The notes under the pieces were generated by a model. The model was given only the letters and a program-made list of their open reading frames with translations, was not told the origin of the DNA and ran no database searches. Made by a program: the position numbers and the translations under genes. Shown piece after piece: positions 1-5,860 of a stretch of 8,040 nt of DNA. Every line of letters begins with the position of its first letter. Within the stretch, counting starts at the first letter, position 1. Origin of the DNA: Actinomycetes bacterium (GTDB lineage: Bacteria; Actinomycetota; Coriobacteriia; WRKU01); assembly GCA_009781565.1 (NCBI GenBank), contig WQXV01000042.1:1-8040 (forward strand), read 5' to 3'.

Positions 1-2
1 GT

Positions 3-167
3 CCAGCTAGTCTTTCTAGACATGTCCTTTCAGGAGGAGGCTCCCTTGGAATAGGGTCTTCTGTTTCAGGGTGGCCAGGAGACAATATTAAAATGACTCT
101 GACCACTATATCTTTCCCACCAGCAAATCTAGGGGTAGGCTATGATTACGGAATCTTCCTGAAATGA
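3..167 (+). CDS. Possible C-terminal end of an upstream gene (partial)
   Basis: One plus-strand frame is open from the window edge to a TGA at 165-167, giving 54 codons without a visible start. The peptide is rich in Gly and Ser (it contains SGGGSLGIGSS) and ends in GYDYGIFLK; I recognise no family. The stop lies inside the Shine-Dalgarno region of the next gene, 12 bases before its ATG, which is a usual operon arrangement and the main support. Against it, an open stretch of this length at about 46% GC can easily occur by chance, and the stretch includes codons such as AGA and CTA. If real, it would be cotranscribed with the small membrane protein that follows. The call is tentative. Confidence 0.3.
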   Translation, partial: PASLSRHVLSGGGSLGIGSSVSGWPGDNIKMTLTTISFPPANLGVGYDYGIFLK

Positions 168-179
168 GAGGATTAGCAA

Positions 180-410
180 ATGAGCGCAGGACTAAAAATC
201 GCTTTTGGACTATTATTCATGCTACTGAGTGTTGGCTCACTATTTGCCTCGCTGAAGTGGGATCTCAAGACCCCTGCAGACCGCTGGTGGGAGGAGCGAC
301 TGAGTGAACGTGCAAATAAGGTGCGGATGCTAGTTGGACTTACTGTCATTATTCTATTCTTTATTATCGGGTTGTATAACGTGGTTTTGGGCATTCAGAT
401 GCTGGATTGA
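180..410 (+). CDS. Small two-helix membrane protein, function unknown
   Basis: This gene encodes 76 residues. Two hydrophobic segments (about residues 5-24 and 49-70) flank a charged loop (about 25-48) with the motif PADRWWEERLSER. The loop is rich in Arg and Lys, so by the positive-inside rule it should lie in the cytoplasm as a helical hairpin with both termini outside. The ATG at 180 is preceded by GAGAGGA at 166-172, a good Shine-Dalgarno match with 7-base spacing. The hydrophobic-charged-hydrophobic pattern makes it much more credible than the antisense frame over the same bases. I do not recognise the family, and small proteins of this shape range from accessory subunits to regulators, so no function is assigned. 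It lies in a stretch of lower GC than the genes to the right, and the next 270 bases hold no clear gene. Confidence 0.65.
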   Translation: MSAGLKIAFGLLFMLLSVGSLFASLKWDLKTPADRWWEERLSERANKVRMLVGLTVIILFFIIGLYNVVLGIQMLD

Positions 411-681
411 GAGCAAGACAAGTGCGGCCTGCAGCTACAGCTACGATAGGACCGTGATAAAGACTGCCAAGATCTGTGCTGCAGACATCAACCTCTCAAG
501 CTCCGCTGATTAGCACGCCCATCGAGGAGACCAATGCGAACTTCACGTGGACAGGTACCTGGACAAGCACCAGTAATACGCCATGTCCGGTGGTGTGGTA
601 ACTCCTACTCCTTATCATCGTACTCAACAAGCACAGCTCGCCACGTGCTAGACTAAAACAACGAAATAGAAAGGGCGAGCG
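411..681. other. Intergenic stretch without a convincing gene
   Basis: All three plus frames carry stops: one frame has TAG at 511 and TAA at 574, and another has TAA at 458 and 599. The longest minus-strand frame (ATG near 1044 down to 496) crosses azlD and the 682-1017 frame and lacks protein-like character. A weak inverted repeat, AGCAC (630-634) with GTGCT (645-649), has a 10-base loop and no T-run, so it is not an intrinsic terminator. The stretch could contain decayed coding sequence belonging to the truncated-looking frame downstream, but I cannot show this. Confidence 0.5.
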
Positions 682-1017
682 ATGGCGGTATGTTGGAGAA
701 CGAGGAACTGCGAGATGGATATGCAGACCCACTGCGCTCACGCGGTCAACGACTGGGATATGTGTCCAGCGCGTTGCTCGTTCGCTATCTGCGATCGTCC
801 CACCTATGAGTTCACCACCGATCCTACACTCGTCTTCTCTCCCGATATCGATCGTGATGCGACGCTCAAACAGGGCTGTCTGTGGTGCAAGTTCTTTCTG
901 ACGAACGGACCGAGAAAGAATCCCGATGCGCCAGCCGAGAGCGAGGCAGATCGAAAAGCGAGGCTCCAGCAAAGCGGGCAGCCTTCTGATTGTATCGAGA
1001 CTACATTCCCAGCATAA
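682..1017 (+). CDS. Cysteine-rich fragment resembling the C-terminus of L-2-amino-thiazoline-4-carboxylic acid hydrolase-like proteins
   Basis: This frame encodes 111 residues with nine cysteines (4, 10, 18, 28, 32, 37, 66, 69, 104). The core reads DMCPARCSFAICDRP at 26-40, then a stretch with F52 and D58, then GCLWCKFF at 65-72. This matches, from memory, the end of the ATC_hydrolase-type domain, where a cysteine-rich Cys/Asp motif is followed about 30 residues later by a Gly-x-x-x-Cys-x-Phe ending. Proteins of that family are usually about twice as long, so this looks like the C-terminal part only, followed by a polar tail. The ATG at 682 has AAAGGG at 670-675 with 6-base spacing, so it may still be translated. 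The last 17 bases overlap the 3' end of azlD on the other strand. It could be a small independent protein, a decayed gene, or chance; the cysteine pattern favours one of the first two. Confidence 0.45.
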   Translation: MAVCWRTRNCEMDMQTHCAHAVNDWDMCPARCSFAICDRPTYEFTTDPTLVFSPDIDRDATLKQGCLWCKFFLTNGPRKNPDAPAESEADRKARLQQSGQPSDCIETTFPA

Positions 1018-1351
1018 AACGCAAGAGCACATAGACGACCACACCGAACACCGACGAGATCATGAAGCTCTTGGTCAGGCGGAACATGATCATCGCACCG
1101 ATTCCTCCCCAAATACCCGGATTGGCGAACAGGGGTACTTCTCCGACATATTCGAGCGATGGAAGCAGGATCGTCTTGGCAAAGAGAGCGCCCATCACCG
1201 AGATGGGGATGAAGCTGAGCCAGCGCATGATCGGCTCGGGCATATCCATGCGCGACAGAATAGCCAGAGGGGTGAAGCGAAACGCGAAGTTGGTCAGCCC
1301 CATACCGATGATGACCATCCAGATCAAGGTCGAAGACAAGGTGTTATCCAC
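1001..1351 (-). CDS. azlD: AzlD-family branched-chain amino acid transport protein
   Basis: This gene encodes 116 residues, the normal size for the small subunit of AzlCD-type exporters, which move branched-chain amino acids (and, in some members, other amino acids) out of the cell. The family pattern is clear: an N-terminal helix, then a TNFAFRFTPLAIL stretch (about residues 20-32), then MRWLSFIPISVMGALFAK (about 42-59), and two further hydrophobic segments to the C-terminus, giving about four membrane segments. The start is GTG, chosen because GAGGAGGAGGAT lies directly upstream. It overlaps the azlC stop by 8 bases (GTGGATAA), so the two are translationally coupled. The 3' end overlaps the convergent cysteine-rich frame by 17 bases, and no terminator is visible between them. 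Confidence 0.92.
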   Translation of the reverse strand: MDNTLSSTLIWMVIIGMGLTNFAFRFTPLAILSRMDMPEPIMRWLSFIPISVMGALFAKTILLPSLEYVGEVPLFANPGIWGGIGAMIMFRLTKSFMISSVFGVVVYVLLRFMLGM

Positions 1352-2171
1352 GATCCTCCTCCTCGGTCAGTACTATCTCGGCATCTTGAGCTGACGTGAC
1401 AGGAGCGCTGGCGTCGTCTTTGAAGATGAACAGCGCGATCGTTGCCGCTGCCAGAGATGCGATGATGATGAACCAATTCTGGTCGATCGCGACTCCTGCC
1501 CGTGATGCGAACCACAGGCCGCATACGAGCGTCCCGGCCAAGATCCCGCACAGGACCTGTTTGGTGTTCTCGGCCAAGGCGACGAACAGGGCGCTGAACA
1601 TCGCTGCCATGGCAAAGTCGATGCCGAAACGGGTGGGATCCCCGATCCAGGTACCGAACATCCATCCCAGTGCGGTTCCCAGCAACCAGCCGATATAGGC
1701 GATAAGGCCTACACCTGCCATCGAGCGCGCGCTGCATTTGCCCGAGCGCATATCAGCGGTATTGATCGCGAACGATTCATCGGTCAAGGTATAGGCGATC
1801 CAGCTCAGCGGTCCAAGACGGATCGAGCTGACATATGGTGAGAGAGTCGCGCTGAACAGCACATAGCGCAGATTGACCACCGCGCACGCGATCAGTGCGG
1901 TGACCGCATTACCACCTGCAGCCAGGGTCGCCAAAGCGATGAACTGGCCAGCACCGGCAAGAGCGGTACCGCTGCAGACCAGAGCGGCAAGTAGTGAGAA
2001 TCCATATTGGTTGGCCAGGATGCCGAAAGCGGTACCGACCGGGAGATAGCCCAAAAAGATCGGCATACCCAACTTCATTCCGCGCGAAAAATCGGCAGAG
2101 GTGCCATCATGGACTGGTGCCGCGATCACCTCGTGTGCCGGAAGGGTCGTATCGATTGTGCTCTTCGACAT
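1344..2171 (-). CDS. azlC: AzlC-family branched-chain amino acid exporter, large subunit
   Basis: This gene encodes 275 residues from the chosen ATG at 2171. After a polar N-terminus of about 30 residues comes the AzlC signature: GMKLGMPIFLGYLPVGTAFG (about 31-50), then SGTALAGAGQFIALA, then a VNLRYVLFSATL segment. Multiple further membrane segments follow, and the tail is acidic (ending TEEEDRG). AzlC works with AzlD as a two-protein exporter in the cytoplasmic membrane. An in-frame ATG 42 bases upstream (2213) would add an unconserved MVCAAARLRATILP. I prefer 2171 because a -10-like TACTAT ends 7 bases before it, which suits a leaderless message; neither start has a Shine-Dalgarno sequence. 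The gene is transcribed divergently from lgt. The substrate cannot be fixed from sequence alone. Confidence 0.92.
   Translation of the reverse strand: MSKSTIDTTLPAHEVIAAPVHDGTSADFSRGMKLGMPIFLGYLPVGTAFGILANQYGFSLLAALVCSGTALAGAGQFIALATLAAGGNAVTALIACAVVNLRYVLFSATLSPYVSSIRLGPLSWIAYTLTDESFAINTADMRSGKCSARSMAGVGLIAYIGWLLGTALGWMFGTWIGDPTRFGIDFAMAAMFSALFVALAENTKQVLCGILAGTLVCGLWFASRAGVAIDQNWFIIIASLAAATIALFIFKDDASAPVTSAQDAEIVLTEEEDRG
1352..1364 (-). promoter_or_regulatory. Ribosome binding site of azlD inside the azlC 3' end
   Basis: On the minus strand the sequence reads GAGGAGGAGGATC and is followed immediately by the GTG of azlD. It also encodes the last residues of AzlC (TEEEDRG). The purine run offers several registers of GGAGG with suitable spacing and settles the GTG at 1351 as the azlD start. 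Confidence 0.75.
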
Positions 2172-2178
2172 GGGCAAT

Positions 2179-2184
2179 ATAGTA
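2179..2184 (-). promoter_or_regulatory. Predicted -10 element of a leaderless azlC promoter
   Basis: On the minus strand TACTAT is followed by ATTGCCC and then the ATG of azlC. The 7-base gap places transcription start at or within a base or two of the start codon. No good TTGACA-like -35 hexamer is seen 16-18 bases upstream, and no Shine-Dalgarno sequence is present. Confidence 0.45.
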
Positions 2185-2239
2185 GCACGCAGCCGAGCCG
2201 CTGCGCAGACCATCGATAAGCGCCACGTGCAATCAACGC

Positions 2240-2245
2240 TATAAT
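2240..2245 (+). promoter_or_regulatory. Predicted -10 element of a leaderless lgt promoter
   Basis: A perfect TATAAT is followed by only CAGTCT before the ATG of lgt at 2252, so transcription is expected to begin at the start codon. No Shine-Dalgarno sequence is present in this gap. A -35 hexamer is not recognisable at the usual distance. The element lies in the 80-bp divergent gap shared with azlC. Confidence 0.6.
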
Positions 2246-2251
2246 CAGTCT

Positions 2252-3061
2252 ATGGCATCATTTCTCAGCTCACTCGCATCGGTCGATCCCGTCGCGCTTA
2301 GCGTGGGGCCCTTTTCGGTGCATTGGTATGGACTTGCCTATATCTGCGGTGTGGCCCTCGGGGTCGCGCTCAGTTACTATTTCGCACAACGGTGGGGGCT
2401 CAGTTTCACCACCGACGACTTGCTCACCATCATCTTGTGCCTTCTGGTCGGCATCGTCGTCGGAGGACGTCTGGGCTATTGTGTGTTCTATGGGGGCTCC
2501 TATTACTGGCTGCACCCGCTCAAGATCTTCGCACTGTCTGTTGGCGGGATGTCATTTCATGGTGGATTCATCGGATCGGTGCTGGCGGGGTTGGTAGCTT
2601 CACGTTGGGTCGACGTCCCGTTTCTGACCCTGATCGATCTGGGCGCGATCAGTGCGCCCATCGGGCTGTTTCTGGGCAGGCTCACCAACTTCATCAACGA
2701 AGAGTTGTGGGGACGGGTGACCTCACTGCCGTGGGGTGTCGTCTTCGCCGGGGCCGGGTCGCTTCCGCGCCATCCGGTACAGCTGTACGAGGCGCTTTTG
2801 GAAGGGGTCGTATTGCTCGTCGTGATGGTCATACTCGCGCGGCGCATACCACCACCACCGCAAGGTACGCTCTTCGGGTGGTTTCTGACGCTGTACGGCT
2901 CCTTTCGTATGATGACCGAGCTGGTACGCGAACCCGATGCGCATCTAGGTTTTCTCGCGGGCGGGTGGCTCACCATGGGTATGGTCCTGTCGATCCCTAT
3001 GATAATCTGCGGAATTGCGCTGCTGGTATGGAGTAAGAAGCACGCAACAATGCTAGAATGA
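2252..3061 (+). CDS. lgt: Phosphatidylglycerol--prolipoprotein diacylglyceryl transferase
   Basis: This gene encodes 269 residues. Lgt transfers diacylglycerol from phosphatidylglycerol to the lipobox cysteine of prolipoproteins, the first step of lipoprotein maturation in the cytoplasmic membrane. The sequence shows HWYGL with Y26, GGRLGYCVFY at 71-80, GGMSFHGG at 98-105 with H103, and the signature segment GRLTNFINEELWGR at 142-155 with R143, N146 and G154. These residues fall at the same numbers as the functional residues I recall for E. coli Lgt. FRMMTELVREPD at 219-230 carries the conserved C-terminal Arg motif. About seven membrane segments are present. The fourth signature residue, usually Gly or Ala, is Thr145 here. 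A PPPP run (200-203) lies in a loop. The ATG at 2252 sits directly after a TATAAT box with no ribosome binding site, suggesting a leaderless message. The downstream gene pdxS starts 54 bases after the stop. Confidence 0.97.
   Translation: MASFLSSLASVDPVALSVGPFSVHWYGLAYICGVALGVALSYYFAQRWGLSFTTDDLLTIILCLLVGIVVGGRLGYCVFYGGSYYWLHPLKIFALSVGGMSFHGGFIGSVLAGLVASRWVDVPFLTLIDLGAISAPIGLFLGRLTNFINEELWGRVTSLPWGVVFAGAGSLPRHPVQLYEALLEGVVLLVVMVILARRIPPPPQGTLFGWFLTLYGSFRMMTELVREPDAHLGFLAGGWLTMGMVLSIPMIICGIALLVWSKKHATMLE
3054..3059 (+). promoter_or_regulatory. Possible extended -10 promoter for pdxS
   Basis: TAGAAT is preceded by TG at 3051-3052, giving a TGnTAGAAT extended -10 that overlaps the lgt stop codon. 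Transcription would start near 3066 and leave a leader of about 50 bases. No clear -35 is visible. The leader holds a small inverted repeat, GAGCA (3078-3082) with TGCTC (3092-3096), with a 9-base loop. Readthrough from lgt is the alternative. Confidence 0.35.
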
Positions 3062-3115
3062 GAAAATCACTTTGCACGAGCAAGGTTTATGTGCTCACGT
3101 TGAAAGGGATTTACT

Positions 3116-4009
3116 ATGAATGACAGTGATACCGAAGTAATGCGCGTGAATCACAACGAGCTTGCACAGAAGCTGCGCGGCGGCGTCATCATGGATGTCG
3201 TCACCCCCGAGCAGGCCAAGATCGCTGCCGATGCCGGCGCAGTCGCCGTGATGGCGCTTGAGCGTGTTCCTGCCGATATCCGTGCTGACGGGGGCGTATC
3301 GCGTATGAGCGATCCCGAGATGATCAAAGGCATCATTGAGGCGGTCGATATACCGGTCATGGCAAAAGTGCGTATCGGTCACTTCGTCGAAGCGCAGATC
3401 ATCCAAGCCTTAGGTGTCGATTTCATCGATGAATCCGAGGTGCTGACCCCGGCCGACGAGGAATACCATATCGATAAATGGGCATTTGAGACGCCGTTCG
3501 TCTGCGGTTGCCGCAATCTGGGCGAGGCGATGCGTCGTATCAACGAGGGTGCCGCGATGATGCGCACCAAAGGTGAGGCCGGTACCGGCGATATCGTCGA
3601 GGCGGTACGCCACATCCGTACGGTCGCCGAAGAGATCGAATGCCTCCAATATCTCGATGATGAGGCGCTTGATTTCGTCTCCGAATCCGAGGAAGTCCCA
3701 ATAGGTCTGGTCAAGTGGATACGCGAGAACCAGAAACTGCCGGTCGTCAACTTCAGTGCCGGCGGGGTGGCCACGCCAGCCGATGCTGCGCTGATGATGC
3801 AGCTGGGCTGTGACGGGGTCTTCGTCGGCTCAGGTATTTTCAAGAGTGGCAACCCGGCGCAACGCGCCGATGCGATCGTGCAAGCGGTGACGCACTACGA
3901 TGACCCCGAGGTACTCGCTCGCGTCTCAGCCGGTCTGGGTGAGGCTATGGTCGGTATCAACGTCTCCGACCTGGCCGAGGGCGAGCGCATGGCAGTGCGC
4001 GGCTGGTAG
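3116..4009 (+). CDS. pdxS: Pyridoxal 5'-phosphate synthase, PdxS subunit
   Basis: This gene encodes 297 residues, full length for the family. PdxS is the TIM-barrel subunit of the DXP-independent pathway that makes PLP from ribose 5-phosphate, glyceraldehyde 3-phosphate and ammonia. Visible blocks are GGVIMDV (22-28, with D27), ALERVPADIR (47-56), MAKVRIGHFVEAQ (82-94, catalytic-type K84), DFIDESEVLTPAD (102-114), RTKGEAGTG (150-158, second lysine K152), NFSAGGVATPADAALMMQLG, VFVGSGIFKS, and the usual ending RGW. The ATG at 3116 has AAAGGGA at 3103-3109 with 6-base spacing. It normally receives ammonia from the glutaminase PdxT, often encoded next door in actinobacteria, but here yebC follows after 9 bases and no pdxT is present in the window. 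pdxS and yebC are almost certainly cotranscribed. Confidence 0.98.
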   Translation: MNDSDTEVMRVNHNELAQKLRGGVIMDVVTPEQAKIAADAGAVAVMALERVPADIRADGGVSRMSDPEMIKGIIEAVDIPVMAKVRIGHFVEAQIIQALGVDFIDESEVLTPADEEYHIDKWAFETPFVCGCRNLGEAMRRINEGAAMMRTKGEAGTGDIVEAVRHIRTVAEEIECLQYLDDEALDFVSESEEVPIGLVKWIRENQKLPVVNFSAGGVATPADAALMMQLGCDGVFVGSGIFKSGNPAQRADAIVQAVTHYDDPEVLARVSAGLGEAMVGINVSDLAEGERMAVRGW

Positions 4010-4018
4010 GACGCACCG

Positions 4019-4774
4019 ATGTCAGGACACTCAAAGTGGGCAACGACCAAGCATCGCAAGGCCGCCCAGGATAAAAAACGCAGCGCACTCTTCTCAAAAC
4101 TGACCCGCAATGTCTTCGTAGCGGCAAAAAGCGGTGACGCCAATCCCGACAACAATGCCGCGCTTGCTGCCGCGATCGCGAAGGCAAAATCATACAGTCT
4201 TCCCAAAGATAAGATCGATATGGCGATCGCCAAAGCACACTCATCTGCCAGCGACGGTTCGACCTGGTCAGAGGTCGTCTACGAAGGATATGGCCCTGAC
4301 GGTGTCGCCATCTATGTGGAGACGTTGACCGATAATCGCAATCGAACTGCCAGTGATATCCGCTCGACCTTCACCAAATCCGGCGGCAATCTGGGCACCA
4401 GCGGCTCGGTAGCCTTCCAGTTCGAGCGTAAAGGCGAGATCATCGTGGAGAAAGGCGCGGATTTCGACGAGGACGAGTTGATGCTCACCGTCGCCGACTG
4501 CGAGGGCGATGACATGGAGGTCGGAGACGACGAGGTCGTCGTGGTGACAGGTGCCGGCACGGTCATGGCGGTCAAACGAGCCCTTGAGGATGCCGGTGTG
4601 GTGGTACGCGGAGCTGAGCTGGTCATGGAGCCGACCAACGCACAGACCGTCCCTATCGAGACCGTCAAAAAGACCATGCGACTGATCGATAATCTTGAGG
4701 AGCTCGACGATGTGCAGAGCGTGTATCACACGATGGATATCTCCGAGGAGCAGCTAGGCGCACTCGATGACTAG
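4019..4774 (+). CDS. yebC: YebC/PmpR/TACO1-family protein
   Basis: This gene encodes 251 residues, typical for the family. It opens with the hallmark MSGHSKWATTKHRKAAQDKKR, followed by FSKLTRNVFVAAKSG, then YEGYGPDGVAIYVE (about 88-101), LTDNRNRTASDIRSTF (about 103-118), GGNLGTSGSVAFQFERKG, and an acidic C-terminal domain ending in ALDD. Family members act in the cytoplasm and have been described both as DNA-binding regulators (PmpR) and as translation factors, including mitochondrial TACO1 and more recent bacterial reports of relief of stalling at proline runs. The translation role fits current views better. The start is 9 bases after the pdxS stop, with a modest TAGGA overlapping that stop, so coupled translation is likely. 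yebC next to ruvC is a widespread bacterial arrangement; here one gene separates them. Confidence 0.97.
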   Translation: MSGHSKWATTKHRKAAQDKKRSALFSKLTRNVFVAAKSGDANPDNNAALAAAIAKAKSYSLPKDKIDMAIAKAHSSASDGSTWSEVVYEGYGPDGVAIYVETLTDNRNRTASDIRSTFTKSGGNLGTSGSVAFQFERKGEIIVEKGADFDEDELMLTVADCEGDDMEVGDDEVVVVTGAGTVMAVKRALEDAGVVVRGAELVMEPTNAQTVPIETVKKTMRLIDNLEELDDVQSVYHTMDISEEQLGALDD

Positions 4775-4792
4775 CCGGTAGGCCGACGGATG

Positions 4793-4798
4793 AAAAGG
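4793..4798 (+). promoter_or_regulatory. Weak, distant ribosome binding site of the DUF3048 gene
   Basis: AAAAGG is the only purine-rich motif before the ATG at 4813, and it lies 14 bases away, longer than usual. No alternative in-frame ATG, GTG or TTG lies between the last in-frame stop (4768-4770) and 4813, so the ATG remains the best start. Confidence 0.4.
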
Positions 4799-4812
4799 TA
4801 GATGACGCAAAG

Positions 4813-5823
4813 ATGGGTTTGACGAAGAATCAAAAGATCGCGATCGTACTGGGAGTTCTGGTCCTTGCTGCGTTGGCTGCAGGAATGCTCTACGCGCTGA
4901 GCCGCGTCGGTGAAGACGAGATCGTTGATAGCACCACGAGCTCAGATAAGGTCGATCAGGTCTATTATTGGCCTTTGACCCACGAGGAAGCTCCTGACGG
5001 CGAGGTCATCAAACGCCGTCCGATCTCGATGAAGATCGACAACCATCCTGACGCGCGTCCTCAGACCGGGCTGCCCAGTGCTGATATCGTCTATGAGACC
5101 GAGGTCGAAGGTGGCTTGACCCGTTTTCATGTTCTGTTCCAAAGTGACCTTCCCACCGCAGCCGGTCCCATGCGCAGCGCGCGCCTGAGTGACACTTGGG
5201 TGGTATCGCAGTGGGACTCCTACCTGCTCTACAGTGGGGCGGCCGATGATGTGCTCGCGATCTTGAAGAGTTCAGGTATCGAGATGATCGAAGAGCAGGT
5301 AAACGACCCGCGCGTTTGGGAGCGCGTTAACTGGCGTATCGCGCCCCACAACCTCTATATCCATGTCAATGCGGTTCCCGATGTTATCGCCGAGTATGGT
5401 GTCAACCTCAACTCGTGGCCCATCCGGACCCTCGATTTTGAGGAGGAGGCGGTCACCGAAGCGCCCAACATTGCGAAGATCAATGTACCGTTCGGCACTT
5501 CATCGTGCAGCTGGGAATGGGATGAGGCGACCTATATGTTCAAGCGGTTCCAGGATGGGGCAGCACATACCGATCTGGTGAGTGGCGAGCAGGTCATGGC
5601 CCACAATGTCGTGATACTGTGGACCAACTACAGTGATTTTCACAGTGGGGGGCTTGCCTCGCTTTTCAAAGATGGAGTGCGTATAGATGGCACGTGGTCG
5701 ACCGCTCCAGGACAGCCGCCAACTCTCATCGATGCGACCGGCCAGCCCATCACCTTCAAAGAGGGCAAGACCTGGTTCGAAGTTGTCCCTTTGGATACAC
5801 CTGTCGATGTCGTAGCGCTGTAA
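4813..5823 (+). CDS. Membrane-anchored DUF3048 (YerB-like) protein
   Basis: This gene encodes 336 residues. A single hydrophobic segment (about 8-30) after KNQK anchors the protein with the rest outside the cytoplasm, and an acidic, Ser/Thr-rich linker follows. The N-terminal DUF3048 domain shows KIDNHPDARPQTGL (74-87), DIVYETEVEGGLTRF (91-105) and GPMRSAR (118-124), then WRIAPHNLY (174-182). The C-terminal domain ends in FKEGKTWFEVVP (315-326), the typical closing strand. YerB of Bacillus is, to my knowledge, a lipoprotein; here there is no Cys near the hydrophobic segment, so this one keeps an uncleaved anchor and is not an Lgt substrate. The molecular function is unknown. It lies 38 bases after yebC and 47 before ruvC and is probably cotranscribed with pdxS-yebC. 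Confidence 0.92.
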   Translation: MGLTKNQKIAIVLGVLVLAALAAGMLYALSRVGEDEIVDSTTSSDKVDQVYYWPLTHEEAPDGEVIKRRPISMKIDNHPDARPQTGLPSADIVYETEVEGGLTRFHVLFQSDLPTAAGPMRSARLSDTWVVSQWDSYLLYSGAADDVLAILKSSGIEMIEEQVNDPRVWERVNWRIAPHNLYIHVNAVPDVIAEYGVNLNSWPIRTLDFEEEAVTEAPNIAKINVPFGTSSCSWEWDEATYMFKRFQDGAAHTDLVSGEQVMAHNVVILWTNYSDFHSGGLASLFKDGVRIDGTWSTAPGQPPTLIDATGQPITFKEGKTWFEVVPLDTPVDVVAL

Positions 5824-5836
5824 CGAAAAAATATAG

Positions 5837-5842
5837 TAGAAT
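5837..5842 (+). promoter_or_regulatory. Possible -10 element of the ruvCAB promoter
   Basis: TAGAAT lies in an A/T-rich stretch just after the DUF3048 stop. Transcription would start near 5849, inside the LexA-type palindrome. No convincing -35 hexamer is seen, so the promoter is inferred mainly from its position and the operator beside it. An overlapping TATAGT at 5832-5837 is an alternative. Confidence 0.45.
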
Positions 5843-5856
5843 AGAACACAAGTTCG
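5843..5856 (+). promoter_or_regulatory. LexA (SOS) box upstream of ruvC
   Basis: AGAACACAAGTTCG contains the perfect inverted repeat GAAC-N4-GTTC. It agrees with the Gram-positive/actinobacterial LexA consensus CGAACRNRYGTTYG at all but the first and the ninth (Y) positions. It lies directly after a -10-like hexamer and 14 bases before the ruvC GTG, so bound LexA would block transcription of ruvC-ruvA-ruvB until DNA damage. SOS control of ruv genes is well established in E. coli and Gram-positives. Confidence 0.7.
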
Positions 5857-5860
5857 TATT

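Noticed and set aside
72..95. A/T-rich GACAATATTAAAAT as a promoter for the small membrane protein
   Set aside because: No matching -35, a long distance to the ATG, and it lies inside a possible upstream coding frame.
630..649. AGCAC/GTGCT inverted repeat as a terminator
   Set aside because: A 5-bp stem with a 10-base loop and no following T-run.
496..1044. Minus-strand open frame of 182 codons
   Set aside because: It overlaps the 3' end of azlD and the whole cysteine-rich frame, has no recognisable motif, and the plus-strand frame shows a family-like Cys pattern with a ribosome binding site.
926..1399. Plus-strand open frame of 157 codons antisense to azlD and azlC
   Set aside because: Its His/Asp/Arg-rich product is what the complement of hydrophobic membrane codons gives; azlCD on the other strand are clear family members.
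2172..2213. Upstream ATG for azlC (14 extra residues)
   Set aside because: It has no ribosome binding site, the added residues are unlike AzlC starts, and the -10-like hexamer lies downstream of it.
2323..3036. Second plus-strand open frame of 237 codons inside lgt
   Set aside because: It is out of frame with lgt, Arg/His-rich and without motifs, the usual shadow in GC-rich coding DNA.
3072..3096. Inverted repeats in the pdxS leader (TTGC/GCAA and GAGCA/TGCTC) as a terminator or riboswitch
   Set aside because: Stems of only 4-5 bp, no T-run, and no resemblance to a known riboswitch; listed only as a note in the promoter entry.
4790..4822. Tiny leader frames (ATG AAA AGG TAG; ATG at 4802 for six codons) before the DUF3048 gene
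   Set aside because: Too short to separate from chance, and no regulatory codon run or attenuator structure is visible.
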